Source: Kribbella sp. VKM Ac-2569
GTDB taxonomy: Bacteria; Actinomycetota; Actinomycetes; Propionibacteriales; Kribbellaceae
Direction: 5' to 3'
DNA: 64,000 bases
Assembly (NCBI RefSeq): GCF_004216905.1
Contig: NZ_SGXJ01000001.1
Location: 2,170,001-2,234,000 of the forward strand
Below, one piece after another: positions 42,646 through 52,729 of the stretch. The notes under the pieces are model-generated. The model was not told the DNA's origin and did not search any database. It was given only the letters and a program-made list of their open reading frames with translations. Within the stretch, counting starts at the first letter, position 1, and each line of letters opens with the position of its first letter. The position numbers and the translations under genes are program-made.

Positions 42646-43776
42646 ATGCGTTTGCTTCTGACGGCCTGCGCAACCACCGCACTGGTGGTCGCCGGACCTC
42701 TGACAGCGACCGCCGCCGGCCAGGCCCCACAGGGCCCGGTCGGCGGCGAGCTGCTGACCGCGAAGCCGACGGTGGTCGCCAACGGGGCGGCACCGCCGGC
42801 AGTCCAGGCATCGGCGTACGTCGTGGCCGACGTGGACACCGGTCAGGTACTGGCGGCCAAGGCGCCGCACGCGCAGCTCCGCCCGGCCAGCACCCTCAAG
42901 ACGCTGACCGCGCTGGTCCTGCTGCCGCGGCTGAAGAAGGCCGATCCGGTGATCGGTTCGGACGCCGACGCCGGCATCATCGGCAGCAAGGTCGGCGTGT
43001 ATCCGGGCCTGCACTACACCGTCGACCAGCTGTTCCAGGGCATGTTCCTGGCGTCCGGGAACGACGCCGTCCACGCACTGTGCGCCCACGACCAGGGCGG
43101 CGTACCCGCGACCATCCAGCGGATGAACGCGAAGGCCAAGGATCTCGGCGCGCTCGACACCCACGTCACCGACCCGACCGGCCTGGACGCCGACGGGCAG
43201 TACTCCAGCGCCTACGACCTGGCCCTGTTCGCGCAGGCCGGGCTGACCCGGCAGGACTTCGCCAAGTACGCGTCGACGAAGTACACGAACTTCCCGAACG
43301 CCGGCAACAAGGGCACCTACCAGGTCGCGAACCAGAACAAGCTGCTCTTCAACTACGACGGCGCGCTCGGCGTGAAGACCGGCTACACCACGCTGGCACG
43401 GAACACGTTCATCGGCGCCGCCCGCCGCAACGGGCACACGCTGGTGGTGACGATGATGAACGCACCGCACGGCATCACCGAGGACGCGAGCAACCTGCTG
43501 ACCTGGACGTTCACCAACTACGGCAAGCTCAAGCCGGTCGGCAACCTGGTCAAACCCGCCGCCGCGCCGCCGAAGACCCAGGCGGAAGGCAAACCCGCCA
43601 CCAAGCCCGGTTCGGGTACGGCGAGCCGCCCGCAGGCACGCACCGCACTCAACCCCGGCCAGGCGGTCCAGTCACTCGCCCTGCGCGTCCCCGACTGGGC
43701 GTACGCCGCCCCGCCCGTACTCCTCCTCGGCCTCTTCCTCCGCCGCCCCCGAGCCCTCCGCCGCCGCCGTCACTGA
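42646..43776 (+). CDS. D-alanyl-D-alanine carboxypeptidase (DacA-type, S11)
   Basis: 376-residue penicillin-binding protein trimming the terminal D-Ala of peptidoglycan stem peptides. Signal peptide at the start; catalytic motifs Ser82-x-x-Lys85 (ASTLKTL), SGN at 137-139 and KTG at 244-246. A Pro/Ala/Thr-rich linker leads to one C-terminal helix (about 347-366) and a poly-basic tail, so the enzyme is anchored by its C-terminus outside the cell. A GTG three codons upstream is an alternative start. It overlaps the convergent gene by seven bases. Confidence 0.94.
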   Translation: MRLLLTACATTALVVAGPLTATAAGQAPQGPVGGELLTAKPTVVANGAAPPAVQASAYVVADVDTGQVLAAKAPHAQLRPASTLKTLTALVLLPRLKKADPVIGSDADAGIIGSKVGVYPGLHYTVDQLFQGMFLASGNDAVHALCAHDQGGVPATIQRMNAKAKDLGALDTHVTDPTGLDADGQYSSAYDLALFAQAGLTRQDFAKYASTKYTNFPNAGNKGTYQVANQNKLLFNYDGALGVKTGYTTLARNTFIGAARRNGHTLVVTMMNAPHGITEDASNLLTWTFTNYGKLKPVGNLVKPAAAPPKTQAEGKPATKPGSGTASRPQARTALNPGQAVQSLALRVPDWAYAAPPVLLLGLFLRRPRALRRRRH

Positions 43777-44843
43777 CGACGGATGGAGCGCACTGCTCGG
43801 ATGCCTTGGACAGCCAGGGTGGTGAGGGTTGCGCCCAGGACCGCGCCGGCGGCGACTGCGACGGTGTCTGCTTTGCGCTCCGGGATCGGGACGACCTTGT
43901 AGCGCTTGCCGGGCGGTCCGAGCAGCAGCGGCTCGATCTCGGCGGGCCCGGACGGGAGCTCAGAGCGCTCAGCGGGCTCAGCGGGCTCGGCGGCCTTGGC
44001 GTCGACCGTCGCTTCCTTCGTCCAGGCCGCGACCAGCATGATCACCCGGGTCATCAGGTAGATCCACACCAGCAGCGCGAGCGGCAAGGCGACAGCGCCG
44101 TACGCCGCGTTGGCGCCGAGCACGTGGTTCACGTAGAGGTTGCCGAGCCGCTGAGCGAGGTAGAACAAGATCCCGCCGGCGAGCGCGGCGATCAGCGACA
44201 CCTTGCGGGGCAGGAGGATCCGCGGCAGGGCCGTCTGCATGTAGAGGAACAGCACCGCGCCGGCGGCGACCCCGATCACCAGGCTGATCAGGCCGAGTCC
44301 CCAGTGCGCCAGCCAGGTACCGTCCAGATTGGTCCAGTCGGCGATCCGCTTGGACAGACCGGTCAGGATCGACGATGCGCCGGTCGCGATCAGGCCGATC
44401 AGACCGAGACCGATCAGCGCGCCGAGGTCGACGCCCTTCAGCTTGATCGCGTTGCCCGGCTCGTCGTCCAGCTCGTGCATCGAGCGGATCGAGGCGCGCA
44501 GCGAGTCGATCCAGCCGAGGCCGGTGAGCAGCAGCGAGGCCCCGGAGACCAGGCCGATGGCTCCGGCATGCCCGATCAGCGAGTCGATGTCGATCTTGTC
44601 GCCGATCCCGGGCAGGTTCTGCTGCAGGGCGTCCTTCAACGCCTCGATCGCGTCGTGGCCGAGCAGCGGCCCGGTGATTGCTGCGGCCAGCACGATCAGC
44701 GGAAACAGCGACAGGAACCCGAAGAAGCTCGTTGCTCCGGCCAACCGGTTGCCACGCCGGTCGCCGTACCGCTTCCACGCCCGCCACAGCTGTGTCCGCT
44801 GAAACCGCGCCCACACGGCCTTGCCCCGTTGGATGACGCTCAT
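43770..44843 (-). CDS. YihY/BrkB-family inner membrane protein
   Basis: 357-residue membrane protein with about six helices: RLAGATSFFGFLSLFPLIVLAAAI is the family hallmark near the N-terminus, then GASLLLTGLGWIDSLRASIRSMHE. A cytoplasmic C-terminal tail (AEPAEPAERSELPSGPAE) and a final hydrophobic segment (TVAVAAGAVLGATLTTLAV) extend the usual length. Once called ribonuclease BN, but this family has no shown nuclease; the role is unknown. ATG with AGGAG upstream. It follows the 2H phosphoesterase gene by 28 bp on the same strand. Confidence 0.9.
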   Translation of the reverse strand: MSVIQRGKAVWARFQRTQLWRAWKRYGDRRGNRLAGATSFFGFLSLFPLIVLAAAITGPLLGHDAIEALKDALQQNLPGIGDKIDIDSLIGHAGAIGLVSGASLLLTGLGWIDSLRASIRSMHELDDEPGNAIKLKGVDLGALIGLGLIGLIATGASSILTGLSKRIADWTNLDGTWLAHWGLGLISLVIGVAAGAVLFLYMQTALPRILLPRKVSLIAALAGGILFYLAQRLGNLYVNHVLGANAAYGAVALPLALLVWIYLMTRVIMLVAAWTKEATVDAKAAEPAEPAERSELPSGPAEIEPLLLGPPGKRYKVVPIPERKADTVAVAAGAVLGATLTTLAVQGIRAVRSIRRQ

Positions 44844-44871
44844 CAATCTCCTGTACCCCGAGGAACGAGGC

Positions 44872-45387
44872 TCAGCCTGCCAGCGGGAAGGACCGCTGCG
44901 GGCGCCACACGCCGTCAGAGCCGTGTTCGTAACGGCTGAAGTGCTCCACGTCGAACGCGCAGTCGTACTCCGACAGGGCGTCGTACGCGCGGTCGAGGGC
45001 GTCCTTGTCCAGGTCGTGCGCGACCGTGACGTGCGGGTGGTACGGGAACTTCAGGTCGATCTTGAGCGGGCCGGAGCGGACCTGTGACTGCAGCACCTCG
45101 CACGACGAGATGCCCTCGGCCAGCGGCACGAACACCACGGGCGAGATCGGCCGGAAGGTCGCCGTACCGCGCAGCCGGATCCGGAACCGCGGGAACCGGG
45201 CCGCGACCGCGAGCAGGTGCTCGTCGATCGCCGCCAGGTCGCCGGCCTCGATCTCGGTCGGCGGCAGCAGCGTGACGTGGGTCGGGATCGACGCGGCCAT
45301 CGGATCACCGAAGTCGGCACGGTACTTCTGCAACTCCGTGCCGTACGGCTCCGCGATCGGAATCGCGACACCAATCGTCGTCGTCAT
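44872..45387 (-). CDS. 2'-5' RNA ligase/2H phosphoesterase family protein
   Basis: 171-residue two-histidine phosphoesterase. The paired catalytic motifs are His37-x-Thr39 (PTHVTLLPP) and His119-x-Thr121 (HPHVTVAHD), at the spacing expected for ThpR/LigT-like enzymes acting on 2',3'-cyclic or 2'-5' phosphate linkages in RNA or nucleotides. It starts six bases after the trpS stop, so the two are co-transcribed, hinting at a tRNA-related role (inference). Confidence 0.9.
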   Translation of the reverse strand: MTTTIGVAIPIAEPYGTELQKYRADFGDPMAASIPTHVTLLPPTEIEAGDLAAIDEHLLAVAARFPRFRIRLRGTATFRPISPVVFVPLAEGISSCEVLQSQVRSGPLKIDLKFPYHPHVTVAHDLDKDALDRAYDALSEYDCAFDVEHFSRYEHGSDGVWRPQRSFPLAG

Positions 45388-45392
45388 CCGGT

Positions 45393-46502
<1,110 letters not shown>

Positions 46503-46523
46503 TCATATCTCAAAAACTATGTG

Positions 46524-46928
46524 TCACCAGGACCAACCTCGGGCGGCCAGTTCTTGCTCTTCCTGCCAGCGTTTCTCCTCGGAGCGTTTCTGCTCGGCCT
46601 CCCCCGGGCAGCCGGCCAGCCGGCAGGCCTCGTCGAGGAGGTCGTCGTACGCCGCCTCGAGGGCCATCAGGCGATGCGCGCGGGCGTAGACGTGGGGCGT
46701 GGACTCGATCCGCCGGATCTTGGTGGACAGGTGCCCCAGGCGGGTCTGCAGCCAGAGCGTGGCGAACGGATCCGGGTCCGGGACCGGATGCCGGTGCAGC
46801 CGGGCCGCCAGCCCCGCCGTACGCCGCTGGAGGCCACGCCGCCATCGCGACGGCGGCGGACTCGGCAGCAGCAGGCTCAGCAGGACGCACAGCATCAAGA
46901 ACAGGACCACAGATGCCAGCCATGCCAT
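46524..46928 (-). CDS. Small membrane-anchored protein, unknown function
   Basis: 134 residues: one N-terminal hydrophobic helix (MAWLASVVLFLMLCVLLSLLL), a Pro/Arg-rich stretch, and a helical cytoplasmic part with charged C-terminus (GEAEQKRSEEKRWQEEQEL) likely to form a coiled coil. No family recognised. ATG with GGGGAG eight bases upstream. It is 58 bp after the siderophore-binding gene and could share its iron-regulated transcript. Confidence 0.65.
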   Translation of the reverse strand: MAWLASVVLFLMLCVLLSLLLPSPPPSRWRRGLQRRTAGLAARLHRHPVPDPDPFATLWLQTRLGHLSTKIRRIESTPHVYARAHRLMALEAAYDDLLDEACRLAGCPGEAEQKRSEEKRWQEEQELAARGWSW

Positions 46929-46986
46929 CGCTCTCACTCCCCACTCAGAGCGTACGGCGAACCAGCCACATCGGGCGACGGTGTTT

Positions 46987-47994
46987 TTACCCGTTCGTCG
47001 CCGGATTCCCGTCCACCGCGGCCGCAAGCCTCGGGACCAGCTCGTCGAGCACGATCGGCAGGCTGAGCACGGACACGAAGCTGGTCGCGCCGTACAGCTG
47101 GTCGTCGTAGTCCTCCTCGACGAACACGTCCCGCCCTTGGGTCCGCACCTTCAGATTCTTGTAGAGCGGATCCGCCTTCAGCTTCGCCGTACCGCCCTTG
47201 GTCGGGAACCAGACCAGCGCCTGCTGGTCGAGCAGCGAAATCCGCTCCTTGCTGATGTTCGCGCCGAACTTGTCGCCGATCGCCTTGTCCAGCCCGCCCG
47301 GCAGCACGAACCCGAAGTCGGTCAGCAGCCGCGACCGCGGATCCTGCGTGCCGTAGATGAAGTAGCCCTCGTACGGCGAGGCCATCAACGCCGTCTTGCC
47401 CTTGAACTCGGGATGCTGCGCGCGCACCTCGGAGAACCGCGCCTCGATCCCCTTCACGAGCTCGTCGGCCTGCGCCGGCTTCCCCACCGCCTGCCCGACA
47501 GTCCGCGCGACGACCTGCCAGGACACGCCGTAGTCCGGTACGCCGGCAGGCTGCGCGACCGTCGGCGCGATCGCGGTCAGCTTCTTGTAGTCGTCCGCCG
47601 TGATCCCGGCGTACAGCCCGATGATCAGGTCCGGCTGCAGCGCCGCGATCTTCTCGAACTGCAGGCCGTCCTTGTCGCTCAGCACCTGCGGTACGGCGCC
47701 GTCGCCGAGTTTCGCCTTCGCCCACGGGAACAACGCGCCCGGCTTCTCCCCGAACCACTCGGTCGTCGCCACCGGTACGACGCCGAGCGCAAGCAGCGCG
47801 TCCTGTTCGACCAGGCCGACCGTCACGACCCGTTGCGGGGCCTGCTTGACGACGGTGTCGCCGTACTTGTTCTTGATCGTCACCGGGAAGGCGCCGCCCT
47901 GTTCACTCGCTGCCTGGGGCGCGTTGTCGTTCCCGCTTCCGCACCCGGTCACGGCGAGCAGGAGTACGGCCAGGGACACCAGCAGGCGGCGCAT
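46987..47994 (-). CDS. Iron-siderophore ABC transporter substrate-binding lipoprotein
   Basis: 335-residue FepB/FecB-family binding protein. Signal peptide with lipobox VTGC (Cys18), then VTIKNKYGDTVVKQAPQRVVTVGLVEQDALLALGVVPVA, the family's opening, and FEKIAALQPDLIIGLYAG. It carries a ferric siderophore to a permease that is not encoded nearby, so it is an orphan binding protein. An IdeR/DtxR-like box lies 22 bp upstream of the start, implying induction by low iron. Confidence 0.93.
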   Translation of the reverse strand: MRRLLVSLAVLLLAVTGCGSGNDNAPQAASEQGGAFPVTIKNKYGDTVVKQAPQRVVTVGLVEQDALLALGVVPVATTEWFGEKPGALFPWAKAKLGDGAVPQVLSDKDGLQFEKIAALQPDLIIGLYAGITADDYKKLTAIAPTVAQPAGVPDYGVSWQVVARTVGQAVGKPAQADELVKGIEARFSEVRAQHPEFKGKTALMASPYEGYFIYGTQDPRSRLLTDFGFVLPGGLDKAIGDKFGANISKERISLLDQQALVWFPTKGGTAKLKADPLYKNLKVRTQGRDVFVEEDYDDQLYGATSFVSVLSLPIVLDELVPRLAAAVDGNPATNG

Positions 47995-48015
47995 GGAGAC
48001 CTCACAGGGGCTGGG

Positions 48016-48034
48016 TTAGGTTGCCCTAACCTAA
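48016..48034. promoter_or_regulatory. IdeR/DtxR-type iron box
   Basis: TTAGGTTGCCCTAACCTAA matches the 19-bp actinobacterial consensus TTAGGTTAGSCTAACCTAA at 17 positions and is nearly palindromic. It is 22 bp upstream of the siderophore-binding lipoprotein start and only nine bases after the stop of the upstream binding protein, so it overlaps the promoter of the former. Confidence 0.85.
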
Positions 48035-48042
48035 CCCAGATC

Positions 48043-49386
48043 TCAGTCCCGGTGGTACTTCGTGACCGCGTTGTCCTGTTTGAGCTTGTCGGCCGCGGCC
48101 TGGATCCGCGCGGTCCACTCCGCCTGCGCCAGACCGCCGGCCATGAACTGCCCGGTGGCTGCGGCGGCCGCGGTCGCGAACTCCGGGTACCAGTCGTCGA
48201 AGTACCACGTGATCAGCTGATCGCCGGCCGACGCGAGCAGGTCCCGCGCCGAGCTGAGCGCCGTACTCATCTCCAGCCCGTCGGCCGCCCCGCGGACGAT
48301 GGTGAGCTGACTCGACTCCGAGGTGACCTGCGCCGCGACGTCCGCAGACAGCATCGCCCGCAGGTACTCGAGCCCGCCGGCCTTGTTCTTCGCCTTGTCC
48401 GGCACCAGGACCGGCGCGGTCGCCGCGACGTGCAGCCCGCTGGCGAGCGCGGGCGACGTGTCCAGCGCCGGTACGGCGAACATGGTCAGCGCGAAGTCCT
48501 GCGGGACCAGGCCCTTCATCTCGTTCTCGAGCCAGTTGCCGCACGGCAGCATCCCGACCTTGGACGCGAGGAGGCGTTTCTGCGACCCGATGTGGTCGTA
48601 GTCCGCGGTGCCCGGGGCGAGCAGCCCGCGCTTGGTCAGCTCACCGACCGCGTTGATCGCCTTGGTGACGCTCTCGTCCTTCCAGGCGCCGTCGTCGAGG
48701 TTGTCGATCCGCTTCACCACGTCCGGGCCGCCGGTCTTGGTGGCCAGCGTGAGCACCAGTTCCAGCAGGTAGTACGGATGCGTGCCGGCGTACATGAACG
48801 GGCCGAGACCGGCCGCCTTCATATCGGTGCCGAGGGCAAGCAGATCGGGCCAGGAGCGCGGCACTTCCCAGCCGTTGCGCTGGAACAGGCTGGCCGAGTA
48901 CCAGATCCCGTACACGCTCGCGATGTAGTTGACGGTCCGCTGCGACCCGTCGTACCGGCCGAAGTTCAGCATGTCGGGCAGGAGCTGATCCTTGACCGTC
49001 GCGGACTGGTTGTCCCAGGACGGTGCGTCCAGCAACTGCTGCAGGTCGGTCAGCTGACCTTCCTTGACCAGCCGGCCGAGCTTCAGCGCGTCGTCGCCGG
49101 TGCTGAGCACCACGTCGGGCGGGTTACCAGCGGCGAACCGGGGCAGCAACTGGGTGGACAGTTGCGGTGTCACCTTCGGCGTGACGGCGGCGGCCGCGTA
49201 CTTCTTCCGGTACGCCGCCGCCGCGAATCCGCCGTACTCCTCAGTGCTGACCAGGTCGACCGGGGCGTTCCCGTCCACAGTGAACGGGTTCTCCTTCGAC
49301 ACCGGCGGGGCGACCGGCTCGCTGGTGCAGCCGGTCAGGACCGCACCGGCCAACGCCCCCTGCAACAAAGTCCGCCGTCTCAGCAT
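48043..49386 (-). CDS. Second NgcE-like solute-binding lipoprotein
   Basis: 447-residue CUT1 binding protein. The N-terminus MLRRRTLLQGALAGAVLTGC combines a twin-arginine pattern and a lipobox (Cys20). It shares a layout with the operon's first binding protein: TPQLSTQLLPRFAAGNPPDVV, YGIWYSASLFQRNGWEVPRSWPDLLALG and LPCGNWLENEMK each have close counterparts there. Hence the two are paralogues, placed at opposite ends of one transporter operon. Probably binds an N-acetylglucosamine-type sugar or oligosaccharide, perhaps with different specificity. A GTG one codon earlier is an alternative start. Confidence 0.88.
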   Translation of the reverse strand: MLRRRTLLQGALAGAVLTGCTSEPVAPPVSKENPFTVDGNAPVDLVSTEEYGGFAAAAYRKKYAAAAVTPKVTPQLSTQLLPRFAAGNPPDVVLSTGDDALKLGRLVKEGQLTDLQQLLDAPSWDNQSATVKDQLLPDMLNFGRYDGSQRTVNYIASVYGIWYSASLFQRNGWEVPRSWPDLLALGTDMKAAGLGPFMYAGTHPYYLLELVLTLATKTGGPDVVKRIDNLDDGAWKDESVTKAINAVGELTKRGLLAPGTADYDHIGSQKRLLASKVGMLPCGNWLENEMKGLVPQDFALTMFAVPALDTSPALASGLHVAATAPVLVPDKAKNKAGGLEYLRAMLSADVAAQVTSESSQLTIVRGAADGLEMSTALSSARDLLASAGDQLITWYFDDWYPEFATAAAAATGQFMAGGLAQAEWTARIQAAADKLKQDNAVTKYHRD

Positions 49387-49398
49387 CACCGCAGGCTA

Positions 49399-50292
49399 TT
49401 ACTTCACGCCTCCGGCGGTCACGGAGACCTGCAGCTGACGCTGGAAGATGATGTAGACGACCAGAACCGGCGCCACAGTGATCACCACGGCCGCGAACAG
49501 GGCGCCGAAGTCCACCGCATAACCGGCCTGCGACGCGAACGAGGCCATGCCCTGCGACAGCACGTAGTTCTTCGAGTCGGTGTTCAGGGCGACGGGAAGC
49601 AGGAACTGGTTCCACAAGCCCAGGAAGTTGAAGATGGCGACCGACGCCATCCCCGGCCGCGCCATCGGCAACATCACCGAGAAGAACGTGCGCCACTCGC
49701 CTGCCCCGTCGATCTGCGCAGCCTCGTAGATCTCTCCCGGTAGCGCCTTGAAGAAGCTGTGCAGGAAGAACACGGTGAACGGCAGCGCGAACGCGACGTA
49801 CGTGACGATCAACCCTGGCAGGGTGTTGAGCAGCGAAAGGTTCTTCAGCACGAAGAACAGCGGCACGATCGCCAGGAAGACCGGGAACGTCAGCCCGGCC
49901 AGCATCGAGTAGTAGATCAGCCGGTTGCCGGGGAACGTGAACCTGGCCAGCACGTACGCACACATCGCGCCCAGGATCATCACCAGCACCAGCGCGGAGC
50001 CGACGACGATCACCGTGTTCGCGAAGTAGCGACCGATGCCGGCCGTCGTCCAGGCGTTGGAGTAGTTCTCGAATCGCAGCTTGCCCGGCAGCGACAGCGG
50101 GTTGCCCAGGACCTCCTGCGTCGACTTGAACGAGGACAGCAGCGTCCACACCAGCGGCAGGATCACCAGCAGCGACCACAGGATCAGCGCGACGTGTGCG
50201 GTCGTCGCCACACCCCTGCCCTCCGGGGCCCGCTGGCCCGGCGCGCGGGACGCGACGACGACGTCGGCCCGGTCGGCGGCGGTGGTTGTCAT
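49399..50292 (-). CDS. Carbohydrate ABC transporter permease, NgcG-like (MalG type)
   Basis: 297-residue permease with six helices after a charged 30-residue N-terminus. The EAA loop reads EAAQIDGAGEWRTFFSVMLPMARPG. The ATG is fused with the stop of the upstream permease (ATGA). Belongs to the NgcEFG-type amino-sugar importer; no ATPase is encoded here, so a shared MsiK-type ATPase is expected (established for many actinobacterial CUT1 systems). Confidence 0.9.
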   Translation of the reverse strand: MTTTAADRADVVVASRAPGQRAPEGRGVATTAHVALILWSLLVILPLVWTLLSSFKSTQEVLGNPLSLPGKLRFENYSNAWTTAGIGRYFANTVIVVGSALVLVMILGAMCAYVLARFTFPGNRLIYYSMLAGLTFPVFLAIVPLFFVLKNLSLLNTLPGLIVTYVAFALPFTVFFLHSFFKALPGEIYEAAQIDGAGEWRTFFSVMLPMARPGMASVAIFNFLGLWNQFLLPVALNTDSKNYVLSQGMASFASQAGYAVDFGALFAAVVITVAPVLVVYIIFQRQLQVSVTAGGVK

Positions 50293-51290
50293 CGGCGTAC
50301 CTTCACTTTCCGCTCACGTCCGCCGGTCAGGGCGTTCACCGTGAAGACCACGAGCGCGAACAGCATCGTCACCGCGGCCAGGACCACGCCCATCGCCGTC
50401 GAGTAACCGAACTGGCCCTTGGTGAAGGCCGTGGTGAACAGTTGCTGGGGCATGACCAGGGTCGAGTTCTGCGGCCCGCCGCCGGGGTTCAGCGCCTGCA
50501 TGTAGACGAAGGCGTCGAGGGCGGCGATGCCGAGATAGATGTACGCCGTCTGCACGTTGTCGCGGATCAGCGGCACCGTGATGGACACCGCGCTCCGGAA
50601 CCGGCCGGCACCGTCGATCCGGGCGGCCTCGAACACCTCGGGCTCGATGCCCCGGATGGCGGCGATGAACAGCACCATGTAGAAGCCGACGAATCCCCAG
50701 ATCATCACGAACATCGACGCCGGCATGGCGGTCCGCGCATCCCCGAGCCACGCGTAGTTCTCGAACCCGTGCAGCCCGATCTTCGACAGCACCGCGTCCA
50801 GCACGCCCGAGCTCGGCGTGAACACCTGGGCCCAGATCAGGCCGATCACGATCGCCGGGATCACGTACGGGAAGAACGAGACGATCCGGTAGAAGCCGGC
50901 GTACTTCAGTCCGCGGACGGTCCCGGTGCCCGAGCCGCCGATCGTCACCAGCGTGGCAAGGGTCAGCGCCAGCACGATCGTCACGATCGGTACGACGATC
51001 GCGAGCAGGACGTTGTTGCGCACGGCCTTCAGGAAGATGTCGTCGTGGAACAGCTTGACGTAGTTGTCCAAGCCGACGAAGTTCTGCCCCGCGCTGAACC
51101 CGGACCAGTCGGTCAGCGAGTAGTACAGCGCCTGCACGAACGGCGAGACCACGAAGATCACGAAGACCGCCAGCGGCAGGCCGAGGAACACGACCATGAA
51201 GCTGGCCCGGTCGAAGGTCAGCGGCCGGCGGCGCCGGGTGACGGACCGCTTGGGTCCGCCTCCCGGCACGGCGTCTTGCGTCACGGTCAC
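50289..51290 (-). CDS. Carbohydrate ABC transporter permease, NgcF-like (MalF type)
   Basis: 333-residue permease with six main helices. The cytoplasmic start is Arg-rich (SVTRRRRPL), followed by FDRASFMVVFLGLPLAVFVIFVVSPFVQALYYSLTDWSG. EAA loop: EAARIDGAGRFRSAVSITVPLIRD. The GTG start overlaps the stop of the first binding-protein gene (GTGA). It pairs with the downstream permease to form the channel. Confidence 0.92.
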   Translation of the reverse strand: MTVTQDAVPGGGPKRSVTRRRRPLTFDRASFMVVFLGLPLAVFVIFVVSPFVQALYYSLTDWSGFSAGQNFVGLDNYVKLFHDDIFLKAVRNNVLLAIVVPIVTIVLALTLATLVTIGGSGTGTVRGLKYAGFYRIVSFFPYVIPAIVIGLIWAQVFTPSSGVLDAVLSKIGLHGFENYAWLGDARTAMPASMFVMIWGFVGFYMVLFIAAIRGIEPEVFEAARIDGAGRFRSAVSITVPLIRDNVQTAYIYLGIAALDAFVYMQALNPGGGPQNSTLVMPQQLFTTAFTKGQFGYSTAMGVVLAAVTMLFALVVFTVNALTGGRERKVKVRR

Positions 51291-52705
51291 TTCGTGACCG
51301 GGATCTTCTTGACCGAGCTGTCGTTACGCACCTTGTCGGTGATCTGCTGCAGGCCCTTCGTCAGGCCCGCCGCGTCGAGCTGGCCGGACAGGAACGAGTT
51401 CCAGACCACCAGGTTGTCGGTGTTCATGCCGTACAGGCCGACGAACTGGTAGTCGAAGATGTTCGTGCCGGCGGCGTCCAGCATCGCGGTCTGCGACTGC
51501 AGCGCGGTCGAACCGAAACCGTCCGCGGGCACCAGGCCCTTGACGATCGTCGGCGCCAGCCGCGTCTTGGCGAAGTTGGTGGCCGCCTCCTTGGACAGCA
51601 TGGCCCGCAGCAGCTCCTTGCCGCCGGCAACGTTCTTGCCCTTCGACGGGACGATGTACGGCTCACCGGCCGCGCTGCGCAGCGACTCGTACGGCAGCTT
51701 CGGGCTGTCGCTGACCGTGGGCTCGGGAATGCCCTTCATCTGGAACCCGCTCTTGGTGGCCTTCTTCATCTCGTTCTCGATCCACGAGCCCGAGGGGTAG
51801 AGGATGGCCTGCTGGTCGTTGCTCCACTTCGCCTGGGCGGCGGTGAACTGGGTGCCGGCGCCGCCGGGCACGAAGTAGCCGTTCTTGACCATGGTCTCCA
51901 TGGCCTTGAAGACGCTCTGGAGCTGCGGCAGCGACCAGCAGTTCTCCTTGAGGTTCTCCAGCGCCAGCCGGACCTCGTCGCCACCCTCCTTGATCGCGGA
52001 GTCGACGGCCAGGGTGTGGTAGTACGTCGCGGCTTCCTTGCCCCAGACGAACAGGTACTTGCCCTTCGCCTTGGCCTTGGCGCCGAGGTCGAGCAGCGCG
52101 TCGTAGGTCTTCGGCGGCTCCCAGCCGTTCTCCTTGAACAGGCTCTCGGAGTACCACAGGCCGTAGAGGGTGAGCACGTAGTTCATGGCGACGAACTTGC
52201 CGTCGTAGGTACCGGGGTTCTTGGCGCCCGGGTACAGGGTGTCGGCGATCTTCGTACCCTCGTAGTTGTTGGCCTCGAAGACGTCGTCCAGCGTCTCGAG
52301 CTGGTCCAGGATCGTGCCGAAGCCGATCTGGGCCTTGCCGGAGTTGTCGATCAGGTCCGGCGGGTTGCCACCGACGAAGCGCGGCTGCAGCTGCTGGGCG
52401 ATCTCGGTGGACGGGGCGACCTTGACCGTCGAGCCCGCGAACTTCTTCTGAACGAGGTTGGCCGCGAACGTCACGTAGTCGTAGCCGTACCCGCCGTTGA
52501 AGATCACGGCGTCAACGGTCGCCTTCTCAGCCATGCCGAACGGGTTGTCCGCGGTCTTGTCGGCACCGCCACCGGTGGAACCGCTGTCGTCGCTGCCACT
52601 GCCGGCACAGGCGGCCAGCAGCGTGCTGCCGCCGGTCGCCAGCAAGGTGCCGACCGCTGCGCGCTGCAGGAACAGGCGCCGCGACAGATTGTTGGGAGTG
52701 GTCAT
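51287..52705 (-). CDS. NgcE-like N-acetylglucosamine/carbohydrate-binding lipoprotein
   Basis: 472-residue binding protein exported by a twin-arginine-type signal (SRRLFLQRAAVGTLLATG) and lipidated at Cys33 (LLAACAG). A Ser/Gly linker follows. QLQPRFVGGNPPDLID, LYGLWYSESLFKENGWEPPKTYDALLDLG and PSGSWIENEMKKATKSGF are typical of the NgcE family (GlcNAc/diacetylchitobiose uptake). GGAAGG eight bases upstream of the ATG. It follows the SIS-domain gene by 24 bp. The amino-sugar assignment rests on family resemblance plus the nearby GlcNAc-kinase-like gene. Confidence 0.9.
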   Translation of the reverse strand: MTTPNNLSRRLFLQRAAVGTLLATGGSTLLAACAGSGSDDSGSTGGGADKTADNPFGMAEKATVDAVIFNGGYGYDYVTFAANLVQKKFAGSTVKVAPSTEIAQQLQPRFVGGNPPDLIDNSGKAQIGFGTILDQLETLDDVFEANNYEGTKIADTLYPGAKNPGTYDGKFVAMNYVLTLYGLWYSESLFKENGWEPPKTYDALLDLGAKAKAKGKYLFVWGKEAATYYHTLAVDSAIKEGGDEVRLALENLKENCWSLPQLQSVFKAMETMVKNGYFVPGGAGTQFTAAQAKWSNDQQAILYPSGSWIENEMKKATKSGFQMKGIPEPTVSDSPKLPYESLRSAAGEPYIVPSKGKNVAGGKELLRAMLSKEAATNFAKTRLAPTIVKGLVPADGFGSTALQSQTAMLDAAGTNIFDYQFVGLYGMNTDNLVVWNSFLSGQLDAAGLTKGLQQITDKVRNDSSVKKIPVTK

Positions 52706-52729
52706 TGGTCCCGCCTTCCAAGGAGTTTT

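Noticed and set aside
43770..44843. Calling the YihY/BrkB protein ribonuclease BN
   Set aside because: That name was given by error in E. coli; RNase BN is a different gene, and this is a membrane protein without nuclease motifs.
46699..49743. A 1014-codon open frame on the plus strand
   Set aside because: It is the antisense shadow of three well-supported minus-strand genes; the translation is Arg/Gln/His-rich without motifs, as expected from GC-biased third positions.
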